From: Strigamia acuminata
Lineage: Eukaryota; Arthropoda; Chilopoda; Geophilomorpha; Linotaeniidae
Assembly: GCA_949358305.1 (NCBI GenBank)
Contig: OX442316.1
Span: 8,742,001-8,806,000, forward strand
Direction: 5' to 3'
DNA length: 64,000 bases
A program made the position numbers and the translations under genes. Shown piece by piece: positions 46,184 through 60,137 of the stretch. Numbering within the stretch: position 1 is the first letter of the stretch; each line of letters begins with the position of its first letter. Under the pieces are notes generated by a model that was not told the origin of the DNA, searched no databases, and saw only the letters and a program-made list of their open reading frames with translations.

Positions 46184-48869
46184 TCATTTCGATGCCAGCT
46201 TCTTCAGCCCTTCGGTCGACATAGATTTTGGTCGTTCGAGAGGCAGACCCAAGGCACGGTCCCAAATCAAACTAGCCATCACTCCAAGAGCTCGGGAAAC
46301 ACCGAAGAGAACGGTGTAGTAGTTCATTTCCTTCATGCCAAAATACTGTAACAAAAAACAATCAAGTTAGAAAACAAACAAACATAAAAACATCGAAATC
46401 AAAGACGTACTTGGAGCAAAACTCCACTGTGCGCATCCACATTTGGCCATGGGTTTTTAACTTTCCCAGTCTCCATCAAGACTGGTGGCACAATTTTGTA
46501 CACTTGAGCCACCAGTTTGAATAGTGGATCATCGGGTAAATGTTTGAGAGCAAATTCTCGTTGACACGTGTAACGAGGATCAGTCTTACGAAGTACGGCA
46601 TGGCCATAACCAGGTACAACCTAAAGAAAACCCAACAAAAACCATCAATATTGTCCTAAATATCAATGAATTAAATCAATTTCATACTTGGCCTGATTTA
46701 AGAGTTTTCCAAATGAAATCTTTCAACTGATCGTCAGTTGCGTTAGATCCAAGCTGCTGTTGCAATTTAGTTAACCACACTAACACTTCCTGATTGGCCA
46801 AACCGTGTAAAGGTCCAGCTAGCCCATTCATGCCAGCAGCAAATGACAAATAAGGATCAGACAGAGCACTGCCCACAAGATGAGTAGCGTGCGCGCTCAC
46901 ATTTCCTCCTTCGTGATCACTGAAAGATTAAATAATATCCGTTTTTATTTGATGTATGAAATGTTATTTCAAGGTTACAATTTGTTATTTTTAGCCACTA
47001 ACAATCTATATTTAAACATCAAAGTCAAATCAAGGATTCCTCAGTCTAATAAACAGTTTACCTGTGGATCGTTAAGTATAACCGCATCAATTCGGTAAAC
47101 TTTGGATCTTCAAATCCAAGCATGGTCGTAAAATTGGCCGACCAATCCTTATTCATGTCAATCTGTCCTATTGCAGAACCGCCTTTGTACAAATTTCTGT
47201 ATATCGTAGCAGCAACACTTGGAAGTTTAGCGCACAGATCCATGGCATCTTCATACACGAACTGAAAACCACAATAACGCATTAAACTTATTACGGAGTA
47301 AAATATATTTTATTTCGTCATTACCTCCCAATATTTCGCCTTATTAACACCGTCAGCATATGCGCGAGCAAATTTGCTTTCGCTGTTTAGCGCGACAATG
47401 GCTGCACTGAACTGAGACATGGGATGCAGGTTCTTGGGGAAATTTTTCAACATCGTGACGACGTGAGACGGTAAAGCCGCACGACTGTTCCATGCTTTAG
47501 ACAACGATTTCACCTACAATAGAAACACACAAATTAAAAATTGTTCGATTTATACGTTCAACGGTTCAACTAAGTCCAATTTCTATTAAAATTAATTCAA
47601 ACTCTACATTCTGTCCGAATTGGGTTTAAAGTTCAAACTATTTTAATCAAATTTGCACTTAATCTTCGCATTTTATTAGAATATCAACCTGATTATCATT
47701 GGGAATATCACCAGTCAGTAGCAACCAAAATAACCCTTCTGGCAAGGGTTGTTCACCTCCTTGCGCTTTGGGTAACAACTTCTGGCATTCGGGGATCGAA
47801 TACCCACGGAATCGAATTCCTTCGTCCGCATCTAGTACCGACGTTTCAGTAACCAATGCTTTCATGCTACGCATTCCACCATACATCTAGAGAAATTCAA
47901 CACTTGAATTAAACCTTTCCATTAATTTTTTTCTTCATTAAAATAAAATTACCATATCTATCGTAATTTCTCCGACTACTTTATTACCAGCTTGTTGCCG
48001 AAACGATTTTACAACTTCTTGATGGGCCGGGATCTTTTGGGCCAGCACGGCTTTAAGATCCTATTAAAAAACAACGGAAAAAAGAATAAACAAATATTAA
48101 ATGACCCACTTAACGAATGCGGATAAATCAATAACTTCTTCCAGGTTTACAAAACACATTTATCGATTTGAAACAAGTTATCGAGTTTAATATTTCATTG
48201 ACATTTCTGGCTTTGACATCGAAACACACATAATAACAATGCGAGTCATTTTTAATAGAACTTTTAATAAAAATTTCCGTGCATGCCGCCTGGGTGACTT
48301 CTAATACATATGTTAATTCCAATTTACGTTTATTTTGCACACTCAACATGGCTCGCATTACCAGTATCGTTGTGTCCATGTTTTCACCACCACAATCTCT
48401 TGTGCAGCTTTTAAAAAAGAAAGAGAAAAATGCAGAAATCTCAGAAAAATGTAAATTACATTTCACCCCTAGTTTTCCGTTGGATTTTTTACATTTTCGA
48501 TCCTTAATTGCTCGTAAAATTGTAACGAATACTTACCGTATTATCAGAAACATTGCGAACCGATATGTAGATCGCCGGGAGAGATTTCTGCAATAAATAG
48601 AATTGATTTTAGGATTGAGGCATGAATGTGATAAAAATATATTCTATAACAAAGAAGACGCATGGATTGAGCTATTATTTTTCTATATTTTACACGTTTT
48701 GTGCGTTATAAATAATTTGGACACGATTTAGTGCCATTCCATATTCTTTTTAAATTTCGAGTTGAAGGCCCCGGATTCTATTCGTTTATACGTTTAACCG
48801 GTAGACTGATGTGTAATGTACCTGTGACTGAGGAATAAGTTTTGCAGCAAACGCTCGGAGAAGAGTCAT
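46184..48869 (-). CDS. Mitochondrial citrate synthase
   Basis: Condenses oxaloacetate with acetyl-CoA, the first TCA-cycle step, in the mitochondrial matrix. Exon 1 (48869-48822, [16 protein letters not shown]) and exon 2 (about 48591-48542, [17 protein letters not shown]) encode the import presequence. Exon 3 (about 48060-47950) starts [11 protein letters not shown]. Later exons carry [47 protein letters not shown], and the active-site pieces: [34 protein letters not shown] and [14 protein letters not shown]. The last exon ends [13 protein letters not shown]. Length, about 465 aa, and order match animal mitochondrial citrate synthases. No breaks. An acceptor-like TTTTTAG sits about 30 bp upstream of the ATG, so a 5' noncoding exon is possible. 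Confidence 0.96.
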
Positions 48870-48908
48870 TGTTACTGGTTGCCGGTAAACTAAAAATTTC
48901 AAAAGAAA

Positions 48909-49094
48909 ATGACCGAAGCAAAAGTAGAGGTCACCCCACGAAGACACCCCGATCCCAAGAGTCTCGCGAAGCGCGATAGCATAACGCGATTAGTCGTTCC
49001 TAAAATAAGGGTAAATGGAAAAGGCGATGTAGTTTTTTTCCCGATTGAATTGTTAGTTTTGCAAGCTGAAAAGGCATTTATTTTTAAAAAATAA
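48909..49094 (+). CDS. Small open frame divergent from citrate synthase, doubtful
   Basis: ATG at 48909, only 40 bp from the citrate synthase ATG on the other strand, opens a 61-codon frame starting MTEAKVEVTPRRHPDPKSLA. A donor-like AGG|GTAAATGG at about 49013 would cut it after VVPKIR in phase 0. That is compatible with the secernin exon at 50037, whose acceptor abuts its ATG. It could therefore be an N-terminal extension or leader exon of secernin, an independent small protein, or noise. Confidence 0.3.
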   Translation: MTEAKVEVTPRRHPDPKSLAKRDSITRLVVPKIRVNGKGDVVFFPIELLVLQAEKAFIFKK

Positions 49095-49099
49095 AAATA

Positions 49100-50036
49100 A
49101 AATACGATTACAAGCATCAAAATCTATTTTGAGTTACGTGGAATAGTAACAAATTACAAATTCGTCTTTTACCATCAATTGGGCTAGGATAACGAAAGAC
49201 CGATACCTAAATTAGTAACAAATTCGATATTTAACTAATGTTATTCAAAATTGAATATAAATATTTTTTTTTACTAAAATAACTAAGCAAAAAACAACTG
49301 GTAAATTTCTTTTTATATCAAACATGCTTTGCACTAATTTTTCACAAAAGGTCTGCGTTTATCCATTAGAGCATTCCTTGATGTTTCATGACTGAAGGCG
49401 AAGCAACGAGCTAAGGTTCGTGCTATTGAATACAAATTAAAGAAATGAATGCTTATTACTACATAGTTTCCGAAAGTCTATTAAAATTTATTAAATTTTA
49501 CACTACTTGTGTGCATTTATTATTCATCTGGACAAGAAATATATTTAATTTATTTACCGCTTATTTATTTACATCCAAAATCGCATTTCCAGCCGATATA
49601 TTTAAATCTCACATTTAATTTTGTACTGCAAATATATTCTCGATTGATCTAAAATGCGTCCTAAAAAAAGTGTAAACATCAATACATCACTTACCCTACT
49701 CTGCAATTTTTTATGAATTTGTGTGCTATTACTCCTCCTTGCCTTATGTCTTGATGGGTAGACTTTAAAACTCATTCCAAAAAATTATTTTTTAAATTAA
49801 AATGACAAATATTTTATCAATTATTATTATTTGTCACAACTGTAGACTTTGGTGACCACCTCTCTCCCAGTATTCACCCTTGTTACACTGTAAATAGCAA
49901 GTTGAAAATGTGCCAAAACCTATAAATAAACTAATACCGTTTTGTGTTTAAAAAAAAGCATTTAATTTGTTTGATAACACACAGACTACTGTAAGCACCA
50001 TTCTTTACACTTGTTAAATAATTTGTTTTGTTGCAG
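49100..50036. other. Intergenic or 5' intron of secernin, nothing recognised
   Basis: AT-rich stretch between the small open frame and the first recognised secernin coding exon. The secernin ATG sits exactly at a splice acceptor (TTTTGTTGCAG|ATG), so an upstream exon must lie in or before this stretch. Confidence 0.6.
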
Positions 50037-52509
<2,473 letters not shown>

Positions 52510-53920
52510 TGTGCTATAAAAATGCCTCAAACTTGTTGCAAAATGTATATTGTGATATGCATGTTAGAATTATACCAAAAGCTATGGTTATGCGGGTTGT
52601 GTACTCAGTGTCCATGACCTAAAAAAAAGTTCCAAGATTTTTTTTTCTTTCTTTTCACTGCAAACAAGATATATTTTGTAGTAGTTTATGGGCAACCGCA
52701 CTAAAAAGCCTCGAGATTCACATTAAATGAGCAATCATGGAACTTCAGCATCTAAAATTCTTTTATCTTTTATCTTTTCGGTTGAGGTATTAATTAATTG
52801 TGATATAAAATTTAGCTTTATAAAAGCTTTTCTCGTCTGATATTTTGGAATATTTCTATATAATTGTGATGACATTAAAAATATACAAAATAATCGAGCT
52901 TCAATAACTGGTTGTGTAAAGGCAAAATTGAAAATGTGCAATTTTAACGGTTTAAATGAAGCGGATAAATTTAATGATTGTCAAATGTAAAATGTAATTT
53001 TGCGTTTCAAATAAAAACTGCTGATATATCACTTGAATTAAAAAAAACCTATGTACGAAGAGTGAAATTAATTTTACTAAAAACACGCGGAACATTTTAC
53101 TAATGAAATCAATTTTTCAACAAAAAATGGCAGAAAGTTTGTTGAGCAATTTTTTTTATTGCTTTGCTTAAAAAAGTGAGCAGTTTTAATTATTCGTAGG
53201 CATTCATTAAAACATTTTTAATTAGTCACTGAACTTTATTAAAAAGTCGTGCGGATGTAATGGAGGTAACGGGCAGGATATGAGTAGAATGCACAATGAT
53301 ATTTACCTTCATTTTAATCGAGTATAAAGAGGGGGACGTTTGTTGATTAGTGTGGCTTACAAAAACCAATAGAAATTTATTTACACCGTAATGGTTGTTC
53401 TGTACAAAAAAATATATTTGTGCAACAAAAAGAGATCCACAAAAAAGTAAACTTAGACAAATAATCCGTCCCAACATTTGAAACACAAGTTAATTATTAT
53501 TATTATTTTTCTCGTGGAAATGAAATTATAACAACACAACACGTCAGTGGATTCGAACAAATAATTGGATTATTAAAACAGACCGTTGGGAGTAAATTTA
53601 TTTGCATCTTTAGAATTTTCTGCACTAGACAAAAGTGGTTGATGAAAATGCCACAGTCAAGAACGTTGCAGTCACGGATTTACGAAAAGATGCATCACGT
53701 CAAGTCCATTTTCTCTGTACGTCAGAATATAACCTGAAGAAAATGTTCGAGTTTGAAAGCATCAAGATTTTAAGATATGTGGTTGGACTTCGGGATTCCC
53801 AAGTTTCCTATTCTGGAGATGGTAGTTTGCCAACGGATCAATTCTGTCTGACTCCGTACACCACTATTGTGGTTGCAATGGATAATTACTAGGAGTTTCA
53901 TCTCGAGATAAGACACATTT
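52510..53920. other. Intergenic, no gene recognised
   Basis: AT-rich spacer between the convergent secernin and Sidestep-like genes. It presumably holds both 3' UTRs. A plus-strand open frame at 53635-53892 has no family resemblance. Confidence 0.6.
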
Positions 53921-56900
53921 TCATACAGTGAAGTCAACGGGGGCGAATGTTGACGCGTGGTAATTGCCAACTGGTTTGACTTTGTGAGAATTGCTTCTTG
54001 TACTGTGATTAAAATCTTTGCAATCCAATAAGTTTTTGGTAACCGATGTAGATGGTGAAGACTGTCTTTTATTTTGATGGTCATCTGGCTGTTGAGGAGT
54101 TTGCGTGTTATATTGATTTTGCAGACATTTCACTTCCACCGGAGGAAAATCCTGGTCAATGATGGTGAAAGGAAATGACATGTAAGAGGAAACTGGAAAT
54201 AAGATTTAAAAAATCAACCACCAACTTTATTCAGCTGCAAAAAAGATTTAAATACAAAATTACCTTCCCTTCCATTACTGGGAATAACATCAGGGCATTT
54301 TTCGTCCGTGTCAACACTTCCGTCTGCCTCTTTGTGGAGCAGAATATTTGATCTGCCGATTACATTTACAATTCTTAATTAAAGAAGAAAATTAATAATA
54401 AACAACACGTGTTAACAACCTTTGAGCCTGTTCTCTTAAACTGTCTCTCTGCTTTTTGTTTTGTGAAATCCTGCATCTCATAATGGCAACAACAGCAATA
54501 GCTACAAGTGAGAGAGCAATGACCACACCAGTTAAGACGAGTAACATCTGCATCATGTCCAAAACAACTTCGTCTGAAATTAAAAATGAACACTTTTAAT
54601 AAAGGAGCTGTCAAAATTAATGTCAAGCGCAATAACCATTTTTGTCATCCACTTCTTTGGTTTGAGCTTGTAATTCCACTGCATCACTGCGTCCTTTTGA
54701 ATTTGAAGAATAGATTTTCAAGGATAATTTCATTCCTGAATTCAACCCACTTACATAGAAAAGTGCACGAGGACTAGTTAATGTCGATTTCAACTAAAGA
54801 CGAACAAGAATAAAAATCAATATTTCAAGTTCACACATTTAACTTCGCCATTGCAATAGAAATTAAACCTGTCCATCAAGTGAATCGTGAATATTCATGA
54901 CAAAACTTTGCGATAAACCTCCATCATAACCGGCCATACAAACAACGTAAAAGGACGAAACAGTTTGATTATACACCGTACAATTGTACACGGAATCAGG
55001 AATATCTAAACAAAAATCACATCAAATTATAACATATTTTATTTTATTCACTCAACGTGTATTCAACACACAAAAACCTCACCTGCTGCAATCACGAGAT
55101 AGACGCACGGCTGTGCCTGTACACCAATATCATTCGTAGTCCAACATAAGAGAGTTCCGAAATCCGCTTTAGTTCTTGGAATGTACGAAAGTGTACTTTG
55201 CGACGATTCAAAAATCGTATGACTTTTACTGCCATTCCCACTATCTGAAGTGAGGTTGAAGGCCCAGCGGTAACGAAGTTTAAGTGGGAAGGCAATCACT
55301 TCGCATGGAATGTGTACTGCCTCATTCTTCGCTACACCATATGTAGTTTTTTGCCCCGGTTTGCACACAGGAGCATCTAGAAAATCGGAAACAACTATTT
55401 CAATTCAAAGCAGATGCTTTTCATTTCTTTCTCTTTTTAAATTACATTGATAATCATCATTTTTCATACATAAGCCTACTCTATCTTTTTATTTTATCAC
55501 GAGCGTTTTCAATATTGATGTTAAAAATTGGATTTTCATCGCGAGTTCAGTGATAAAGTTTTTCTGAAATTTTTTTTCTCATTACTTCATGATATCGTAT
55601 CATCATCCGACCATCTAAAGCCTTTAGTTCGTCTATATTGTGCGAGAGGTTTGCTTCTCAACTTAGGGTCGCGGGTTCAAACCCACGAGAATAGTGGAAG
55701 GAAAAAATAAATATCGGAGTGAAAAACTTCCTTTGAAGCCGAAGTTATAAGCCGTGGATCTTTGGATTACTCGTTAGCACTATATTTCTAAAAGACAATG
55801 CTTTTTCTTTTCTCAAGGCCGAAGTTTGTAAAAACCACGATCAAGTAAAAGTCTTGTCAAACGACTCAACAGAATTCACCACGCATCAATCTACATCATT
55901 TTTGCCTCAAAATTAATTATTATTTCTAGCAAATTACTGATTTGCACAAGAAATCAAACATTTTATAAAAACTTTTGTAGAAAATTATCAACACTAATGA
56001 ACGAAGTCACTTAGGACTTGTCAGTCAGTAAGAGTGACCGTGGGTGAATCCGACAAATAAAAGAAGACGAGACAAGAGTAACGCGTCAATTAAGAAAGAA
56101 AAGAAGTAAAGGAAAAAGTTCGTGTCTTTAGCTTTTATTAGTGATTAGTGAACGAAATCACCTATTACAACCTAGGTGAGATCGTTACCTTTTTTTCCTT
56201 TAAGAAGTTTGATTGGCTTACGTTTGACATGCAGATGGAAGACATTGCTTTCTCCTTCTCCTTCCGTATTGATTGCTACGCATGTGTACGGTCCTACATG
56301 GCTTCTTTTTACTGATTGAATTACTAGTGATTGGTTGCTGATGATAAGACCAATTGATGCATTGTTCACTAAATAGTGGCTCTGTAAATTAACAAATCTT
56401 TTCAGTCAGTTAGATCGATCAATCAATACGAGTCAACAACTATTTTTTTTTTTTTAAGAATTGCGTGCAATCCAAAACTTTACAAATCACAAAAACTAAT
56501 TTTAAGTGAATTTGACCCATTCATGCGAATCCCAGACATTCATCTTGAATTGCAACGCCTTCCACATATATAAGAATATTGCAACAACAACAGAGTGAGT
56601 CAGCAATAATCGCTCAAGTGTAATTCGATTTTGCGCAATATTATTACTGTAAGAATGGGTTTTATTTGCCGAGATAATCAGAAATTAACTCAATTGCACG
56701 TGCTGCAAATTCAGCTATCTCCTTTACTTGACATGTTAGCAGCACTTTTCTTTCCCATACTTTTATTTACCTGAAATTTCCACTCCACAGCATGTACAAA
56801 GGGATTGGCAGTGATACGACATTCTAGGTAAACATCATCTCCTGCATCGATTGTGTCGTTTTTCAGTGACCCTCCAAGCTCTAATGTTACAATAGGAGTA

Positions 56901-59900
56901 ACTGAAAAGAATAATAGAAGAACGTGATTAAAAGCTTCTTTGAAAGTCTTAGCGACGAGTTTGTAAACCCAGTGGGTATACTGGAAAAAATTTGAAGAAA
57001 ATCGAAGAAAATTGAAGTAGATAAATAACCGCGCACAATGGCATCAACTGCGTTTCAAGACGGTTAGACGGAGCCGAAATAAAAACCCACTTCAGTTTTT
57101 TTTTCGTATCTTGTGGGAATATTTTTAAAACTGGCGTGTTGGTAATGACCCAAAAGCATATTGGATAAAACTTCCTACAGGTATTGATAAAGTTTGAAAT
57201 TCTAAACGTTGTTACATTAAACCGCAACTTTTAATTGATTGGATAAGCGAGTTATAAAATTTTAAAAAAAAAGTAAAGCGGCAAATGCACTGAAAGCTCA
57301 AGGCATTTGTTCGGAATGAGCTTCATTTCAATTTGAAAAATCAACATATTTACACCAAAAGAGATTGCCTAGCATGTTCCAAATATCCTTTTTGGCTTAG
57401 ATTGGTAAAGAATTTTATTTTTTCTTTAAAGTGCAGTAATGTAAGTAAAATTTTAAAGCGATTAAAAAAAAATAGTCATGCCTCATTTGCTGCGTGTTCT
57501 TGCAAATTAAAGCTAGAACGTAATAAGTGGCTTGAAAGAAAAAAGATTTTTTTTTCTTCCACCTTTTGCTTTAGTGAAAACAAATTAAGAGAATAAAAGC
57601 AATGCTTAAGTGATTTGATATTTCGTGCAAACACCTTTCTTATAATTTTCAATCACCAATCATCATTGAATCTGTCTTAGGATAAAATCAAACGATAAAA
57701 AGGAGCATCTGGTGTGTGTGTATTTATTCCATTCAAATAAAAGTCCGACTTTTTGAACGGGATTGGTTTGACGTGATGAAAAAAATAAAAATGTATGTCG
57801 CCTGCTTTTATTTGACACGTCTGCATTTTGAAGGTGTGAGAACCATTTTCTTTTCTTGTATTTTTTTTAACACAGCAAACGCTTGATAAATTGCTCCATC
57901 AATTTTCTGTGTCCCAGGCAAATTGGAAAGGAATCAATCACCAAGTGTACGTGCTTAGAAGGATTCTGCCAAAGTTAGTGCAAGTTAAGAAGAAAGTAGA
58001 GTGTAATTTGGTCAGAATCGATTGATTCTTAATGAGAAGGGAAATTGGGTGTTTGAATCTCCTTTCCCGTGAAAAAAAAGAAATGTAAAACAATTTTTTA
58101 TTGGTAATTTAATTTTTTTTTCCCTTAAAATTTCAAAAAGAAAAGGCATTGGGGCAAACGGATATTCAAATCGTAACCCTAACCTGTAATTTCATTTCTA
58201 ATAACAGTTATTGCTTCAAAAAGCAGGAAATGTGAAATGCACTTACAGTAGACATCAAGTTTTCTACCGTCCTCGATGCCACTTTTCAAAATGGCTGCAT
58301 TTTCTGCTCGGCAAGACATGTATTTGCCATTGTCAGCACTCGCAGGGACAAGAGTGAGAATGCTGGTGGTAACATTGCTATCCGTTGAAGAGGTCTCTTC
58401 TGTGTCTTTAAGTCTTTGATCACCCAACCACCATGCCATGATAGGCGGAGGGCGAGAGCCTGACGAATGACAGTGCAATTTGTACCGTTTACTTGCTGAC
58501 AATGGGCGATTGACTTCTTCTATTCTCACGTCCAGTGGTTTCACTAAAAGAAATACATATAAATTAAATACATTGTAAAAAAAAATCGAAATAAACCTAA
58601 TTAAGAGTAATTTATTAAGTAAACAAAAGAACCTCACATACTGGATTTCACAGATTTGACCACAAATTTTGTGCAAATATTGTTTTATTGCTGCCTCAAG
58701 GTTAGTTCATTAATATTCTGAAAGTGCAATGTGAAACGTTTTAGAGAACTAATAAAACTGACCTACACGACAATTTTAGACCAAAACTATGAAATCCGAA
58801 TGTCGTTAAGCTGCATTCATTTAATGTAATGTACTGCAGTAAAGCAAAGCCGGCGGAGTTTTTCAAACACCAAAATTTTTATTAAAAAAATATTAATTTA
58901 TTGAAATTAATAAATTCTGTTGTAAGCTTAAAAACAAAAATTCCCAAAAGTTTTTAACAAAAAAAAGAGCTAAAAACTCGCCGTTGTATTCCTCGCGAAA
59001 CTCATTTCCATAATAAATATGTATTTATTATGTAAGTGGATTAATCATGTAAAGCTCGTACAATCAATCAACTGAAACTTTTTCAGGTGAAAAAGCATAC
59101 ATTTGTTTGTGCACATTAATAATAATAATAATAATAAACAAATGTCAAATAATTTTTAAAAAAAAATTTTTTTTTTTTAGTTTCAATACTATAAACAATT
59201 AAACATTTCAAAAAGGTATTGGTACGAGTTAATTAAATATATTTTTATAATTCACTCACAATTCATATCTACGTTAACGCTTGTGGCAACTGGCGTCGTT
59301 AAATTGGTATTTGATGCCTGGCAAGTGAAAACCGCACCAAAGTCATCTCGAACTAGAGTCTGAACTACCAGGTCATTGCGGACGATTCCCAAGGATGTTA
59401 CTTCATAGTTGTCATCTACCAAAGACCCATCACGCCACCAAGTGACCACAGGAGGAGGCCAACCTTTAATATCGCGTGAAAACCAGTCAAGCCTTATTTA
59501 AAATTTAAAAACTCTAAATAATATTTATAAACCTGCCTTCTTTGGCTTCGCATGAGATAAAAAGATTTGAACCTTCATTGTACGGACCCACTGTTGACCC
59601 TAACTCCAAACCTCTTTCGTCTAAAATAAAAGGGGGTAAAGGTGGCACTGTAAAAAACAGAGTAAACGTGCGAATTTAATATCTCAAGTCACAAAGGCTG
59701 CGTGGACTAATGCCAGCACCTATGACCGTAAGGTTAACGACGTAGTATCGAGTTGGGGAATTTCTGAAATCCACGCGACATCGATAACTGCCCTCATCGG
59801 TTTCTTCTACCTCGTGGATTAATAAATAAGCCGGTTTATGTTGTGTATGGAATACCATTCGATTTCTTAAGTTGTCCCCCAACATGTGTTTGCCCGAATC

Positions 59901-60137
59901 CAACGCATTTTCACGCAAGTCCAAACTGAAATAAATAATAATAATATTAAATAATCATTTGTATTATCTTTATCTTTATTTTCTACCTATAAAATGGACT
60001 TCCAGACATTTCACGGTACCAGAAAATCAAATGTGGTTTGTCGTCATCAGTTGGTGGTGAAATGTCGCATGGCAATTCCGCTTCCAATTTTAAAACTGCC
60101 GACACGTTGACACCATCCAGCATGGATATCATCTCGC
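53921..60137 (-). CDS. Sidestep-family Ig/FnIII cell-surface protein, 5' end not found
   Basis: Single-pass adhesion receptor; Drosophila Sidestep proteins are ligands for Beat proteins in axon guidance. Phase-matched exons: 60137-59987, 59925-59720, about 59648-59534, 59463-59260, 58543-58247, 56901-56771, 56381-56222, 55376-55083, 55005-54869, 54793-54637, 54573-54420, about 54353-54264, and about 54186-53921. Ig1 (V-type): AELPCDISPPTDDDKPHLIF, and DEGSYRCRVDF. Ig2: PPPVVTWWRDGSLVDD. Ig3: RPPPIMAWWLGDQ. Ig4: VEWKFQ and VGPYTCVAINTEGEG. Ig5: IPCEVIAFPLKLRYRWAFN. FnIII follows, then the helix MLLVLTGVVIALSLVAIAVV and a cytosolic tail of about 130 aa. The WWR/WWL motifs in Ig2 and Ig3 are typical of Sidestep. 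The first exon follows a poly-pyrimidine acceptor, so the signal peptide lies upstream, perhaps beyond 64000. The third intron appears to be GC-AG. Confidence 0.9.
55618..55693 (+). other. tRNA-like, Pol III box-B-containing sequence in an intron
   Basis: GGTTCAAACCC at about 55673 fits the box B / T-arm consensus, with flanking complementary bases forming a T-arm (GGG-TTCAAA-CCC). A hairpin GAGAG...TCTC lies about 20 bp upstream. No complete cloverleaf or clear box A was found, so this looks like a tRNA relic or a tRNA-derived SINE head rather than a working tRNA gene. Confidence 0.35.

Noticed and set aside
53635-53892. Plus-strand 85-residue open frame
   Set aside because: Lies opposite the 3' end of the Sidestep-like gene, has no domain or splice support, and no methionine near its start.
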